From: Owenia fusiformis
Lineage: Eukaryota > Annelida > Polychaeta > Sabellida > Oweniidae
DNA: 64,000 nucleotides
NCBI GenBank assembly: GCA_903813345.2
Contig: CAIIXF020000004.1
Coordinates: forward strand, 13,600,196 to 13,664,195
Direction: 5' to 3'
Shown here piece after piece: positions 46,838-57,829 of the stretch. Under the pieces are notes generated by a model. That model did not search any database and was not told the origin of the DNA. It saw only the letters and a program-made list of their open reading frames with translations. How positions within the stretch are numbered: position 1 is the stretch's first letter; each line of letters starts with the position of its first letter. The position numbers and the translations under genes are program-made.

Positions 46838-47270
46838 CTGGAAAAAATCAATCTATTGAAAAGTATGAAATGTAACCTGTATACCCATACCCACTCTGTA
46901 TATTTTGCAGTGTAATTTTCAACCAAAATTGACCTAGCAATCTATTCTTTACAATCTCAGATACAATATGTCTCAAAGGTCTACAATGTGTTGTAAATCA
47001 GTAAGTTATTGAGGATTAAAAGTGCGAAAATCGGGAAAATGTTTAAATTCTTCCAAATATAAATATGGAAGCCATATACAGTATATAAAATAAAATACAT
47101 AATATTGTAAAATTCTTTGGTAAAATTCTCTAGTATTCCTGAAGTAAAGTCTGCACTTTATATTTTTAGAATAGAATGACAAGGATCTTGCTAGATTTGA
47201 TTCTGCTGTAAACTTAATACTGTATATATGAAATACTTCTATAATGAATAATAGATTAACCTGGACTTAC

Positions 47271-47369
47271 CGAAGTCACTTTCCTCGCAACTCCCCAAGC
47301 TCAGAGGACTCTAGACTGCCTAACTTCAAAACCGTCAAATGTTCCATTCTGCTTGTACTGCTAGTTTGT
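47271..47369 (-). other. Exon-like piece on minus strand
   Basis: Bounded by acceptor aatatttcag and a strong donor ttcg|gtaagt. One frame is open for 30 codons (HLTVLKLGSLESSELGELRG) but hits TGA seven bases before the donor. It may be non-coding or decayed. Confidence 0.22.
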
Positions 47370-47791
47370 CTGAAATATTTTAGAGACTTGTAGTATAAAC
47401 ATTTTATTAGTTGGTTATCTGAAAATGCCCTTGATAGTGTAATCTTTCTTCCACCAGATCTGATCTTTGTCTCAGGAGACTTTTGGGACTACTCTGGGGT
47501 AAACAATCCCTATGCTCATCAGTTTAAAGATCCCTAGTAGCTTTTTGTACTATCCTTTTGTATTTCTACAGTAGAATCATATAGCCAAAACATTCCTTCG
47601 TTGACTCTCATAATCTTCATCCAATGATCTAACTAGAGATCTATTTATTAAAATATTCTATTGGATAATAATTTGAAATGTTGGAACGGTAGGAAAGTAG
47701 ATACCTGAGAATGACTCTTAACTTTCTGAGATAAAATATGGCAGGTCAACTTCGGGTCAGTGTGACACCTCTAGAAATAATATAGGCCTAC

Positions 47792-47868
47792 CTGATTAGC
47801 ATAACACCACTCATCTCAACACAGCTAAAATCATCTCAGGGTTATCATGGGTGAAGGCTACAACAATC
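47792..47868 (-). other. Exon-like piece, duplicate 1 (HDNPE)
   Basis: Acceptor ctattctgttttcag, donor cag|gtaggc. The open part reads IVVAFTHDNPEMILAVLR, then TGA. It is homologous to 48267-48361, including both splice sites, so an exon was duplicated. Confidence 0.3.
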
Positions 47869-48266
47869 CTGAAAACAGAATAGGTAGATGGGAAAATAGA
47901 GGACAATAGTAGTACTTTAAAAGACTGTTACTTTATTTTATACTTTTATTTCAAATTGTATTGATTAAGATAAGACCTTTAAATTGTGAATATGATGAGT
48001 AAATCTACTGAGATGTTTTTAACATTGTGTCAATCAGGATTAAGTTCAAACCTTTTAAAAGAACTTAATTATACAGCGGTCATACTTTTAAAATTTGCAC
48101 AGTGCACCAAATTAAATAGCACCAAATTAAAGCAATTTACAGTATCTCATTTGTTGCGAAACTGTGAAAGTTAAATAATAACTGCATTAAATACAAATGA
48201 ATACTTTCTGAAGCAAGGAGCCACAAATGATGCAAGTTAATTAAATCAAACGATGAAATAATATAC

Positions 48267-48361
48267 CTGATTAGTATGAAACACCATCATCTAAACACAA
48301 CCAACAAGGTCTCGGGGTTATCATGGATGAAAGCTACAAAAATCTGGTTCATCTCCTACTT
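48267..48361 (-). other. Exon-like piece, duplicate 2 (HDNPE)
   Basis: Acceptor ctactctgttttcag, donor cag|gtatat. The open part reads QIFVAFIHDNPETLLVVFR, then TGA. Most differences from 47792-47868 keep residue type, which hints at past coding constraint. Confidence 0.3.
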
Positions 48362-49463
48362 CTGAAAACAGAGTAGAGAACTATTGTACACTAAGATGGA
48401 AAACAGATGACAATAGAAGTCTTTTTAAAGGCTGATAAAAGTTAACTTAACTTAAAAGAAATTAACTTTCATTGAATTCGATCAATAAAAACAAAGCTTA
48501 ATTTCAGATTTGCTGAAGATGAAATACACTTTTCAGTCTCTATCAATTGTTTAAAGGCGTGTGCTTATAACAAACACCATTTCGATTAAAAAATATAAAT
48601 ATCAATAATCATACAGTTTCAAGGAAGGTTGAAGTTCACCTGTCAGTCTCCGTGAATTGGTAAAGGGCGTATGCTTAATATGCTTAATAACAGACACATT
48701 TCCACATCAAAAACTGTCAAAGGCGAACCTAAATCATAATGGATAATGTTTGATTTTAAATTAAATTCACAAAATTTTGCCAGGCATATGTTATATACAT
48801 ATTAATACTAGCCTAAATAAATTTTGGAACATAAATAAATGACATGTGAATTTGCTGAAGTGACGATTTCCCATGTTAAAAATAAGAGAATTTTAGAGAG
48901 ACCATACATCATGCGATTTATCGCATTCTACCCCCACTTTAACAAAACCCGTATGGCCCAGTTATCTACGCCTGACGTTGTTGGTCTACGACATTTCAGA
49001 ATCAGGGAGTGGATAACAGGGCCAGACGAGTTTGGTTACCCCCACTTGTTTTTTACAAATTTAAGTGGGGGTCGTAGAGTAGATGAGATTACAGTAAAAT
49101 TTTGAATGTTTGGAACTTCTATGAATAAAAAAATAAGCAATTAAAGGACCATATTGAAACAGAATATGTAAAAATAGAAACATTTATACATGTTCTTACT
49201 TTTGTTTATTTTAGTTTGTTTTGTAGTTTAGCTATCATATCTGTGGCCTCATATTTCAATGCTTCTCTGACATGTTATTTTCAAAAAAATTAAAGAACTC
49301 CCTAAATATAGTATGCTATCTATTCACTGGTGATCCGCTCAATTACGCTGGCTACCGAAACGGTTCGTTTTGGTAACAAAATGTAGGAACGTCGAAGGTA
49401 CGATTTTTCGTTTTTCCTTATTTCACGCATTGTAGTCAGAATCGCAACGACATTTTTTCTCAC

Positions 49464-49730
49464 AACCATGTATCAGAATCATATGTTTTAGAAAATGAAC
49501 ATGTTTGCGAAAAACTAGGCCTAGCTCAGAATACAACAGAATCATCGATTTAATTCCTCACTTAAGTTACACAAACGGTTCGGGTTAAAAGTGCAGATCT
49601 TAACTGTTTTTCGAAAAACCGTTTATGTAACTTAAATGAGGAATTAAATCGACGATTCTATTGTCTTCTGAACTATTTGTTCGCAAACATGTACATTTTC
49701 TAAAACATATGAAACTGATACATGTTTGTG
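49464..49730. repeat. Palindrome, ~265 bp
   Basis: catgtatcagaatcatatgt...gaggaattaaatcgacgat mirrored around 49590-49600 (left catcgatttaattcctca). Snap-back with ~85-90% arm match; likely a MITE. Confidence 0.7.
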
Positions 49731-50219
49731 TATTTCTGTATTTCTGCCATCATGATTATCTATCAGGCTAAAGAAGGCAATCACTGACTCCCCGGGCAAT
49801 GTCTATTCTTTGAAAGAGGTAGATCTAACAGAGATCACCATCAAGATTAAGATAACTGCATAAACCATTTGCCATAAACACTTCACCATCCAATCCAGAC
49901 CTCTGCGCCAGATCCCCGGGGCCGGATCTGACTTGAAAGTCGCTGATGGTTAATTGACCCCTGGACCTCTTGTAATTGACCTAACGAAAATTATGAACCG
50001 GGAATTATGATTGAAAATCGTGATGAAATTGAAAATCAAAAACATCGATTCAAATATCAGAATATTCAAAAGTTAATTTCAACTGTCAAAAATTTTGAAA
50101 ATATTGAAACGATCCCAACTTTCACATGAGATTATTTGTGTTCTCGCTGCAAGTACCGGAAATGGAATGCTTTCATCTTAACCTTTGGTGATTGTGTAAC
50201 ATGCATGCATCATTCTTAC

Positions 50220-50292
50220 CTTCGAAAGCTGGCAGTACGGCTCCCAAGTTGCTTTTAAGCAGAAATATCTTGAACTTGGAACTGTCCTCCAT
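50220..50292 (-). other. Candidate first exon on minus strand inside nested element
   Basis: ATG at 50292 in good context (atcaacatgg), 24 codons reading MEDSSKFKIFLLKSNLGAVL then PAFE, ending in phase 1 at donor aag|gtaaga. Together with the pieces at 46.7-48.4 kb it suggests a spliced gene carried by the satellite-bearing element. No family is recognised. Confidence 0.35.
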
Positions 50293-50999
50293 GTTGATTT
50301 CGACGCTGGAATTCCTCTAATTTCCATTGGTTGATAGAACAGAATACGATAAAAAGCCGAACGAGAAATACATCAAATTTGCGAGCGATGTACTTTCCGT
50401 TTGTAACGCTCGCCCCTGTTGAAAGGGACTAAAACCGGGACTAAAATTTTCGTCCCGAGGTCTGACAAATCACCGGAAGAGTGGAGTTTTAGTCAATTTA
50501 CCGATAATTCGCAAAATTTAGTCCCGGCAAGCTCCAGATGAAGTCGACATGGACATCTATGAAGTTCAGAGGAAGAAAATATGAAATTTTATAACTCTGA
50601 GAGGAATAAAACATGGAAACTTCCAATTTTGAGAGGAAATTGACATGGAAAAAATGCTCAAAAAGGGGGTCTTTGGCGCGGCACATAGGTATTAAGAGGT
50701 ATATTGGAGTGAACCCCCGGGACAGAACGTCAGACTTTTGTCAGCAATAACCCATGGCAAAATTACAACGTCGGAGAAACGTTTTCTCTACATCATATTT
50801 CCACTTTCACTCTCAATTACCACGTTAAGTTCATCTGTGTGAGCCAACATATGCCTGTGCCTCAACCGATCAGTATTTAAAGTTACCACAACTTGAGGCA
50901 TACATGTATATTCGTTATATATTTAACATTTACTTCACGTCACAAATTAAACGAATTTGTTGAGACCACAACGTCTTTGTCACGTTTCTTTTCATATAC

Positions 51000-53330
51000 A
51001 CGTTTGAACCCGTTTCGTCAACGTCAAAATTAACCGTTTCGACAACGTTGCAAATAAACCAATTTCGTGAGGACACAGCGTCTTTTTGTCACGTTTCCTG
51101 CACTTACAAATATTTTTTTACATTTCAATTGAAAACACGTTTCGACAACGTTGAAATTAACCGTTTGCACTACGTTGAAAATGAACCATTTTGGTCAGAA
51201 AATGACGTCTTTGGAACGTGTTTTACAATTACAAATATTTTTCACATTCAAACCATGTTTTGACAACGTTACAATTAGCCATTTTCACTACGTTGCAAAT
51301 GAACCAATTTGGTGGGAAAACAAGGACTTTGTAACGTTTCCTAGACTTACAATTATCTTTCACATTTAAAACACGTTACGACAACGTCAAATTTTACTGT
51401 TTATATTACGTAGCAAATGAAACAATTCGGTGAGAACTGCAACGTCTTTGTAACGTTTTCTACACTTACAAATATCTTTCACATTTAAAACACGTTACGA
51501 CAACGTCAAATTTTACCGTTTACATTACGTAGCAAATGTACCAAATTTGGTGAGAAGTGCAACGTCTTTGTAACGTTTTTTACACTTACAAATATCTTTC
51601 ACATTTAGAACACGTTACGACAACATCAAATTTTACAGTTTATATAACGTAGCAAATGAAACAATTTGGTGAGAAGTGCAACGTCTTTGTAACGTTTTCT
51701 ACACTTACAAATATCTTTCACATTTAAAACACGTCACGACAACGTCAAATTTTACCGTTTACATTACGTAGCAAATGTACCAAATTTGGTGAGAACACAA
51801 CGTCTTTGTAACGTTTTTTACACTTACAAATATCTTTCACATTTAGAACACGTAACGACAACATCAAATTTTACCGTTTATATTACGTAGCAAATGAAAC
51901 AATTTGGTGAGAACTGCAACGTCTTTGTAACGTTTTCTACACTTACAAATATCTTTCGCATTTAAAACACGTTACGACAACGTCAAATTTTACCGTTTAC
52001 ATTACGTAGCAAATGTACCAAATTTGGTGAGAACACAACGTCTTTGTAACGTTTTCTACACTTACAAATATCTTTCACATTTAAAACACGTTACGACAAC
52101 GTCAAATTTTACCGTTTATATTACGTAGCAAATGAAACAATTTGGTGAGAAGTGCAACGTCTTTGTAACGTTTTCTACACTTACAAATATCTTTCACATT
52201 TAAAACACGTTACGACAACGTCAAATTTTACCGTTTACATTACGTAGCAAATGTACCAAATTTGGTGAGAACACAACGTCTTTGTAACGTTTTCTACACT
52301 TACAAATATCTTTCCCATTTAAAACACGTTACGACAACCTCAAATTTTACCGTTTATATTACGTAGCAAATGAAACAATTTGGTGAGAACTGCAACGTCT
52401 TTGTAACGTTTTCTACACTTACAAATATCTTTCACATTTAAAACACGTTACGACAACGTCAAATTTTACCGTTTACATTACGTAGCAAATGTACCAAATT
52501 TGGTGAGAACACAACGTCTTTGTAACGTTTTTTACACTTACAAATATCTTTCACATTTAGAACACGTTACGACAACATCAAATTTTACCGTTTATATAAC
52601 GTAGCAAATGAAACAATTTGGTGAGAAGTGCAACGTCTTTGTAACGTTTTTTACACTTACAAATATCTTTCACATTTAAAACACGTCACGACAACGTCAA
52701 ATTTTACCGTTTACATTACGTAGCAAATGTACCAAATTTGGTGAGAACACAACGTCTTTGTAACGTTTTCTACACTTACAAATATCTTTCACATTTAAAA
52801 CACGTTACGACAACGTCAAATTTTACCGTTTATATTACGTAGCAAATGAAACAATTTGGTGAGAACTGCAACGTCTTTGTAATGTTTCCTGCACTTATAA
52901 ATATCTTTCACATTTAAAACACGTTACGACAACGTCAAATTTTACCGTTTATATTACGTAGCAAATGAAACAATTTGGTGAGAAGTGCAACGTCTTTGTA
53001 ACGTTTTCTACACTTACAAATATCTTTCACATTTAAAACACGTTACGACAACGTCAAATTTTACCGTTTACATTACGTAGCAAATGTACCAAATTTGGTG
53101 AGAACACAACGTCTTTGTAACGTTTTCTACACTTACAAATATCTTTCACATTTAAAACACGTTACGACAACGTTAAATTTTACCGTTTATATTACGTTGC
53201 AAATGAACCAAACTGGTAAAAATTCAACGTCATTGTTACGTTTTTCACACCAGCACAAATTTCGAACTTTACGAACACATTACTACAACGTCATTTTTTA
53301 ACCATCCACCGACGTTTTGCTGAATGTCAC
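51000..53330. repeat. ~119-bp satellite, about 19 copies, alternating types
   Basis: aacgtctttgtaacgttttc recurs every 118-120 bp. Monomers alternate between tttacattacgtagcaaatg + taccaaatttgg and tttatattacgtagcaaatg + aaacaatttgg, giving a ~237-bp higher-order unit. The alternation slips once: two units of the second type are consecutive near 52830-52990. Both edges are degenerate. Confidence 0.92.
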
Positions 53331-53729
53331 AATTTTACGTTGCTTTGACGTTTATATAACGGAAATATACAACGTCTTCAGTGAACTTATATACCACATA
53401 TGAGAGACGTCACATGGACGTCACTGTTTGCTGGGTTAATTTACTTCAAATTTTCAAGGTAAATGGAGAATGTTTTTTTTGGGTTGGATAAAACAGTCTC
53501 ATTGTCATCTAATGTCACAATGGATAATTATTGTTACTATAGTAACATGACAAATGGCGTAGCGGGTCAATTAAAATAAAAATGAATTCACATTTTGCTT
53601 GATCCAAAAGTATAGTTAATAAATACCTATTTGGTGGACATATTTCTATGAGTTTTCATATTTTAAAATACTTTCTAAAGTAACATCTGTATTGTTATAT
53701 AAGAGTGTACTTTGCTCTATTTTCGTAAC

Positions 53730-54130
53730 ATTCATCAGCATCTCAAAGTCACAATCACGACTCAAAATAGTGGGGAGTTATCTTCCATAATGACTATGCT
53801 CTTTCCCATTACTCAAGCTGCCCATACTACTCTTGAAGAATTTGGGTTCACACAAGTTATTACTGCCCCATATTCACCAGACAATATTCACCAGATGAAG
53901 CACCATTAGCCTTCACTACATTTTGGGTGCTAAAGCATTAAATGAGAGGTCATAAGTTTGATTCCGATAAGGGACTGGTTTCAACGACTTGAGCAAATCT
54001 TCAAGGGATACCAAAGGGAGGACTGAAACACATCTTTATGGACTAAGTTTGTCAACAACGCATGTGCGTCCAGGCTAATGGAAACATTATTATAAATGAA
54101 ATGATCCTCTCAGCAATGAAGAATACTTCT
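53730..54130 (+). pseudogene. Mariner transposase C-terminal remnant
   Basis: Reads HTTLEEFGFTQVITAPYSPD, then a WVLKH..MRGHKFDSDK-like stretch with stops, and an ANGN(Y)-like end. This follows the mariner order: APHTA strand, PPYSPD(L) with the third catalytic region, K.LRG..F.SD helix, and final CI...G.Y. Stops and frame changes make it inactive. The N-terminal half, with the first Asp, is gone. Confidence 0.6.
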
Positions 54131-54523
54131 GAATAAATGACTTCAAGGGTACTGGTCTGCCTCTAGTACAAGTAGTTTGAGGCAACAATCTAGCGAGATG
54201 AATATGTTTTGGCAGGAAATTTTCAGATTAACATCAGTCAAAATTTGCTGACCCGGGGAACACTTTTACTTTTTTTTGTAATTACAATAAAATAAATAGA
54301 AGATGTGATATGTATATGAAACATTGCTTGTCATTCCAGAATTGTACAATGCATTACACCTGCTGAAAATTTCAACTCAAATGGTTGAGAAATTTTGAAA
54401 TGGCAGACCAATTCCCAGAACTTAATGATCACCCTGTATTGCTTTTGGTAATTAATTAGTTGCGTTCGCGAATACAAGATATAACTCCACTTTGCTTCTG
54501 TGCAACCCCTTACAAATCTGGAA

Positions 54524-54570
54524 ATAATTACTTCATGTTAAAATACTATATGTATTGCTTTTGGTAATTA
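54524..54570. repeat. Unoccupied copy of the mariner target site
   Basis: ataattacttcatgttaaaa...tatatgta + ttgcttttggtaatta: the left flank of the insertion (42197-42227) continuous with its right flank (54437-54454), sharing one TA. It lies 88 bp beyond the element. Confidence 0.85.
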
Positions 54571-55171
54571 GGTCAGTTGCTTACACATAATTATCAATGT
54601 GCCAAGAGCGAGTAATGAGATTCCAATCAGCGCGTGTCAAGACTTTTGGCATGGTCTTTGCACTGCTTTGCATGGCGCGTGTCAAGAAGTGCATAGATGT
54701 GTAAAGAGTTGGATTCATCGCGTGTCAAGAGGTGTAAATAATTGGCACGTCTAGAAACCCGGCGTGAAAAGACTAGTTTCTAGACGTGTCAAGAATTGGA
54801 ATCCCATATTTCACGCAGTGTTGTGCTAGCGATTCATAGGGCGAGCCATTGGGATATTTCCAGGGTTCGTACACACCTGGAAATGTCAGGGAAATTGACT
54901 TGATTTTCCAAGTGCTGGAAATGTCAGGTAATTTTAAAATTAGGTCAAAAGGGCCAAAGATGACCGGGAATTTTGAAACGTTAGATATGTCAGGGAAATG
55001 TCAGGGAAATTTGTATCAGTGTTGAAAAAATAATGTTTCAAAAAAAATTAGGACTATGACAGGATATCAATGAAATCCAAAATATAATATTTAGTTGATT
55101 CCACAGGCTAAAGTATGAAAACGTATTACATATATCTAAAAATTTTACACCGTCTTGATTAATGAATTTCA
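54571..55171. other. Non-coding, small repeats
   Basis: gcgtgtcaag recurs four times at 54630-54800, with an inverse pair around cgtctagaaac/gtttctagacg. A dispersed repeat gtacacacctggaaatgtcagg runs through 54870-55020. No gene. Confidence 0.45.
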
Positions 55172-55577
55172 TAGATCTAGAGGCCCTTCAGGAGTGGAAA
55201 TTCTTAAATTGCCAGAGATTAATGTTTCCAAACTGTTTTGAAACAAACTAACGTCTTGTTTTCAACCTACACCTTGCTCCTTTCTGTCGTATTTAATAAA
55301 ACAAAAATAGTATATCACGGAGGGATACGAACCACTCACCTGGGACTTGGTTATTCAGTAGCGCCATAGGCGTTCTACTATTCTGGATACAACTGACGAG
55401 TCGTATTTAAGTGAGGATCATTTTGAATTGACGCTCGGTATAAATATATAATACTTTTGTTCTTTCATATCGGTAGCTCGTTGGCCTTATGGTTAGAGTG
55501 CCTGGCTTCCATTGTCTAGGTTAGTTGATCGAGACCCGTTCATGTCGAACTTTTTGATTTGCTTGTTGTCAAGATAT
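55172..55577. mobile_element. Two-headed tRNA-derived SINE, copy B, cut by gypsy LTR
   Basis: Inverted copy of 26285-26690. Minus-strand module at about 55310-55388 (box B inverse gggatacgaacc) and plus-strand module at about 55470-55545 (tggccttatggttagagtgcc, box B gttgatcgagaccc). The match to copy A stops abruptly at gtcaaga (55574), where the LTR begins. Confidence 0.7.
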
Positions 55578-57622
55578 TGTCGCGCGCCAGACTCCCGCCG
55601 AGTACCCGTACTCCCTCGGAGAAGGTCTGGTGGCGATGATAAGGGATTCGGAGGTGTTTATCACGGGCGCCGAGCTGGTTTGGTGCTTCAGCTGTTACTG
55701 AGCTAGGAGATGGAAAACACAATGTAAAAAACAATCAATTTCAAAATGTCCTCAAATGCCTTTATGGCCAGTAATACAAATAATGTCTCTATATAACAAA
55801 AACACTGGCTCTGAGTTGTCTGTCTCTATGCTACTCTGCCATACTCTGCTCTTTGCTCTGCTTGTCTGCTCTGCTCTCTGCTATGCTCTGCTCTCTGCAA
55901 TACTCTGCTTGTCTACTCTGCTCTCTTGTATACTCGGCTCTGCTCTCTGCTATGCTCTGCTCTCTGCAATACTCTGCTTGTCTACTCTGCTCTCTGGTAT
56001 ACTCGGCTCTGCTCTCTGCTATGCTCTGCTCTCTGCAATACTCTGCTTGTCTACTCTGCTCTGCTCTGCTTAAAAAGAGCTCTCCCTTTTGAGCTATCTC
56101 GTCTTTGGGAAGGAGCCCTGGCTCCGGAAGTAACCTCTGCTTCGGGAGTCGCCTTGTCACGGGAGTAACCACTCTTAAACTCTCCTCAAAAGAGTGCTTT
56201 CATTCTTTGAGCTACACTGTCTCTTGGAAGGGGTTTAGGCTCCGAGAGTAACCTCTGCTCTTGGAGTCACCACTTCTCAGGATATTCCTCTCTACAACCT
56301 CTGCTCAATTCACTCTTGAGCTACACAGTCTCTTGGAAGGGGTCCAGGCTCCGGGAGTATCCTCTGCTCTTGGAGTCGTCACTTCTCAGGAGAAACCTCT
56401 GCTCTCGAACGAGATCCACACACTGGGAATACCTCAGCTCCGGGAATCGCCTCGTCTCAGGAGTAACCTCTGCTCTTGAACGAGATCCACACACTGCTAG
56501 TACCTCAGCCCCGGGAATCGCCTCGTCTCAGGAATAACCTCTACACAAAGAGTGCTCTCACTCAATGAGCTACACTGTCTCCAAAAAGTAACCTCTACTC
56601 AAAGAGTGCTCTCACTCAATGAGCTACACTGTCTCCAAAGAGTAACCTCTGCTCTCGGAGTCACTGCTTCGCAGGAGCAACCTCACTACAACCTCTGTAG
56701 AGAATAACAACTCTAGAATGTCAATCAAAGGATGAGATTAGACAGAGCTGTTACCTCTCGCCCTTGGAGCACCTCAGTTCCAGTAATGTAACTCTGGCTC
56801 CGATGAGAGTAAACCTTCCTCAACATACAACCCTGGGTGAGAGTCAGATCGCCTCGTCAAAGTATGAGCATTAATAACTAGGAGGGGTAATGACTGGGAG
56901 CCGTCAATACTCACGAGCAGAATGACTCACGAATATCGATCAAAGAAATGAGATGAGACAGAGCCAAATCTACTCAGAGAATCTAGAGCTCAAAACTTCT
57001 CAAAATGACGTCACTTCCTTCAAAAACAAAGATGGCCGACCGCCGGGAATTGTGGGAACAAGAAAGCAAGATGGCGGACAGCTAATTACCCATTTTATGC
57101 CAACCTCAATCAAGAAAATGGCTAACTCACCAAAACACTGGCTGTTGTCTCGTATTTTCTTCAATAGTCGCACCAAATACAATCTGCATCTAACGATTAC
57201 TGCAACTAATCCAATATATCCAAAATAATGCTCTAATAAGTCCACAGATTAAATAAAACACGCTTGCACATAAATAAATCCAAACTGACGAGGTCTTGTA
57301 TCTTCAAGATCTTGGTTGACTCTGATTCACGTGGTTAATTGCAAACAATAAAATCCAGACACCTCAAGTTGCATCATGGGAAAACTACAACTTAAGTTGG
57401 AGGGAAATTCAAGTAAAAGAATCTGATTGGCTGATCACCGGTTGCTGGGTACTTAATTATTCTAATTTATTCCACTACAGTCTGCTGATCAGTAAACATC
57501 CAAGTGCCTACGTGACATTCTGCATGTACACATTTGAGCCATTAAACTCTCTGAAAGAGTCGACTGACTCCACATATAAAAGTTCAAAATAAAACAAAAA
57601 TTAAACTCACAATTTTGTCACA
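55578..57622 (-). repeat. 3' long terminal repeat of Ty3/gypsy element, ~2.0 kb
   Basis: On the minus strand it begins TGTGACAAAATT, directly after a purine tract, and by my estimate ends GCGCGACA where SINE B is interrupted. TG...CA ends fit an LTR. It contains 69-bp tandem units (ctatgctctg at 55881, 55950, 56019) and a looser array at 56090-56650. Two aagatggc-type YY1-like sites lie at 57029 and 57069. The 5' LTR is beyond the window, so the exact ends are unconfirmed. Confidence 0.6.
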
Positions 57623-57634
57623 CTCCCTCCTCCC
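57623..57634 (-). promoter_or_regulatory. Polypurine tract of gypsy element
   Basis: GGGAGGAGGGAG on the minus strand, immediately before the TGTGACA LTR start. It primes plus-strand DNA synthesis in LTR retrotransposons. Position and composition are as expected. Confidence 0.75.
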
Positions 57635-57829
57635 AGGATGGATCGCCCTCGATCCAACAAGGAAGATATAACATACATGTTTCTAACTAACAATAGAGCT
57701 ATAAATCTCAAAACTTGAGACTCCAAAACATGAACAATACAACTCACGACTATATACACTAATATAACACATTATCTCTAAAACAATCAACGATCATAGT
57801 CGAAAATGTCTCTTTATGATCACACAGCA

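Larger units (their letters stand above)
42282..53437. mobile_element. Satellite-bearing element nested in mariner, 11.2 kb
   Basis: Left AACCCGGCTAACA and right TGTTTGCTGGGTT are imperfect inverse ends lying just inside the mariner sequence. The left end leads at once into acgtt-rich sequence and a 190-bp satellite; the right end follows a 119-bp satellite of similar aacgt-rich style. The 6-kb middle has exon-like pieces on the minus strand. I could not find a target duplication. Confidence 0.6.
42228..54436. mobile_element. Mariner-type element enlarged to 12.2 kb
   Basis: Inverse ends CAGGGTGATCACTAAGTTTT and (right, inverted) CAGGGTGATCATTAAGTTCT, each next to TA (42226-42227, 54437-54438). 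A mariner transposase remnant lies next to the right end. A typical mariner is ~1.3 kb; the extra length is a second element (about 42282-53437) with satellites. An unoccupied copy of the target site at 54524-54570 joins the left flank (42197-42227) to the right flank (54437-54454), confirming both borders. Confidence 0.85.

Noticed and set aside
55756-56172. Frames reading CYALLSAILCLSTLL or QSRQAEYCREQS
   Set aside because: Readings of the 69-bp tandem repeat in the gypsy LTR, open on both strands.
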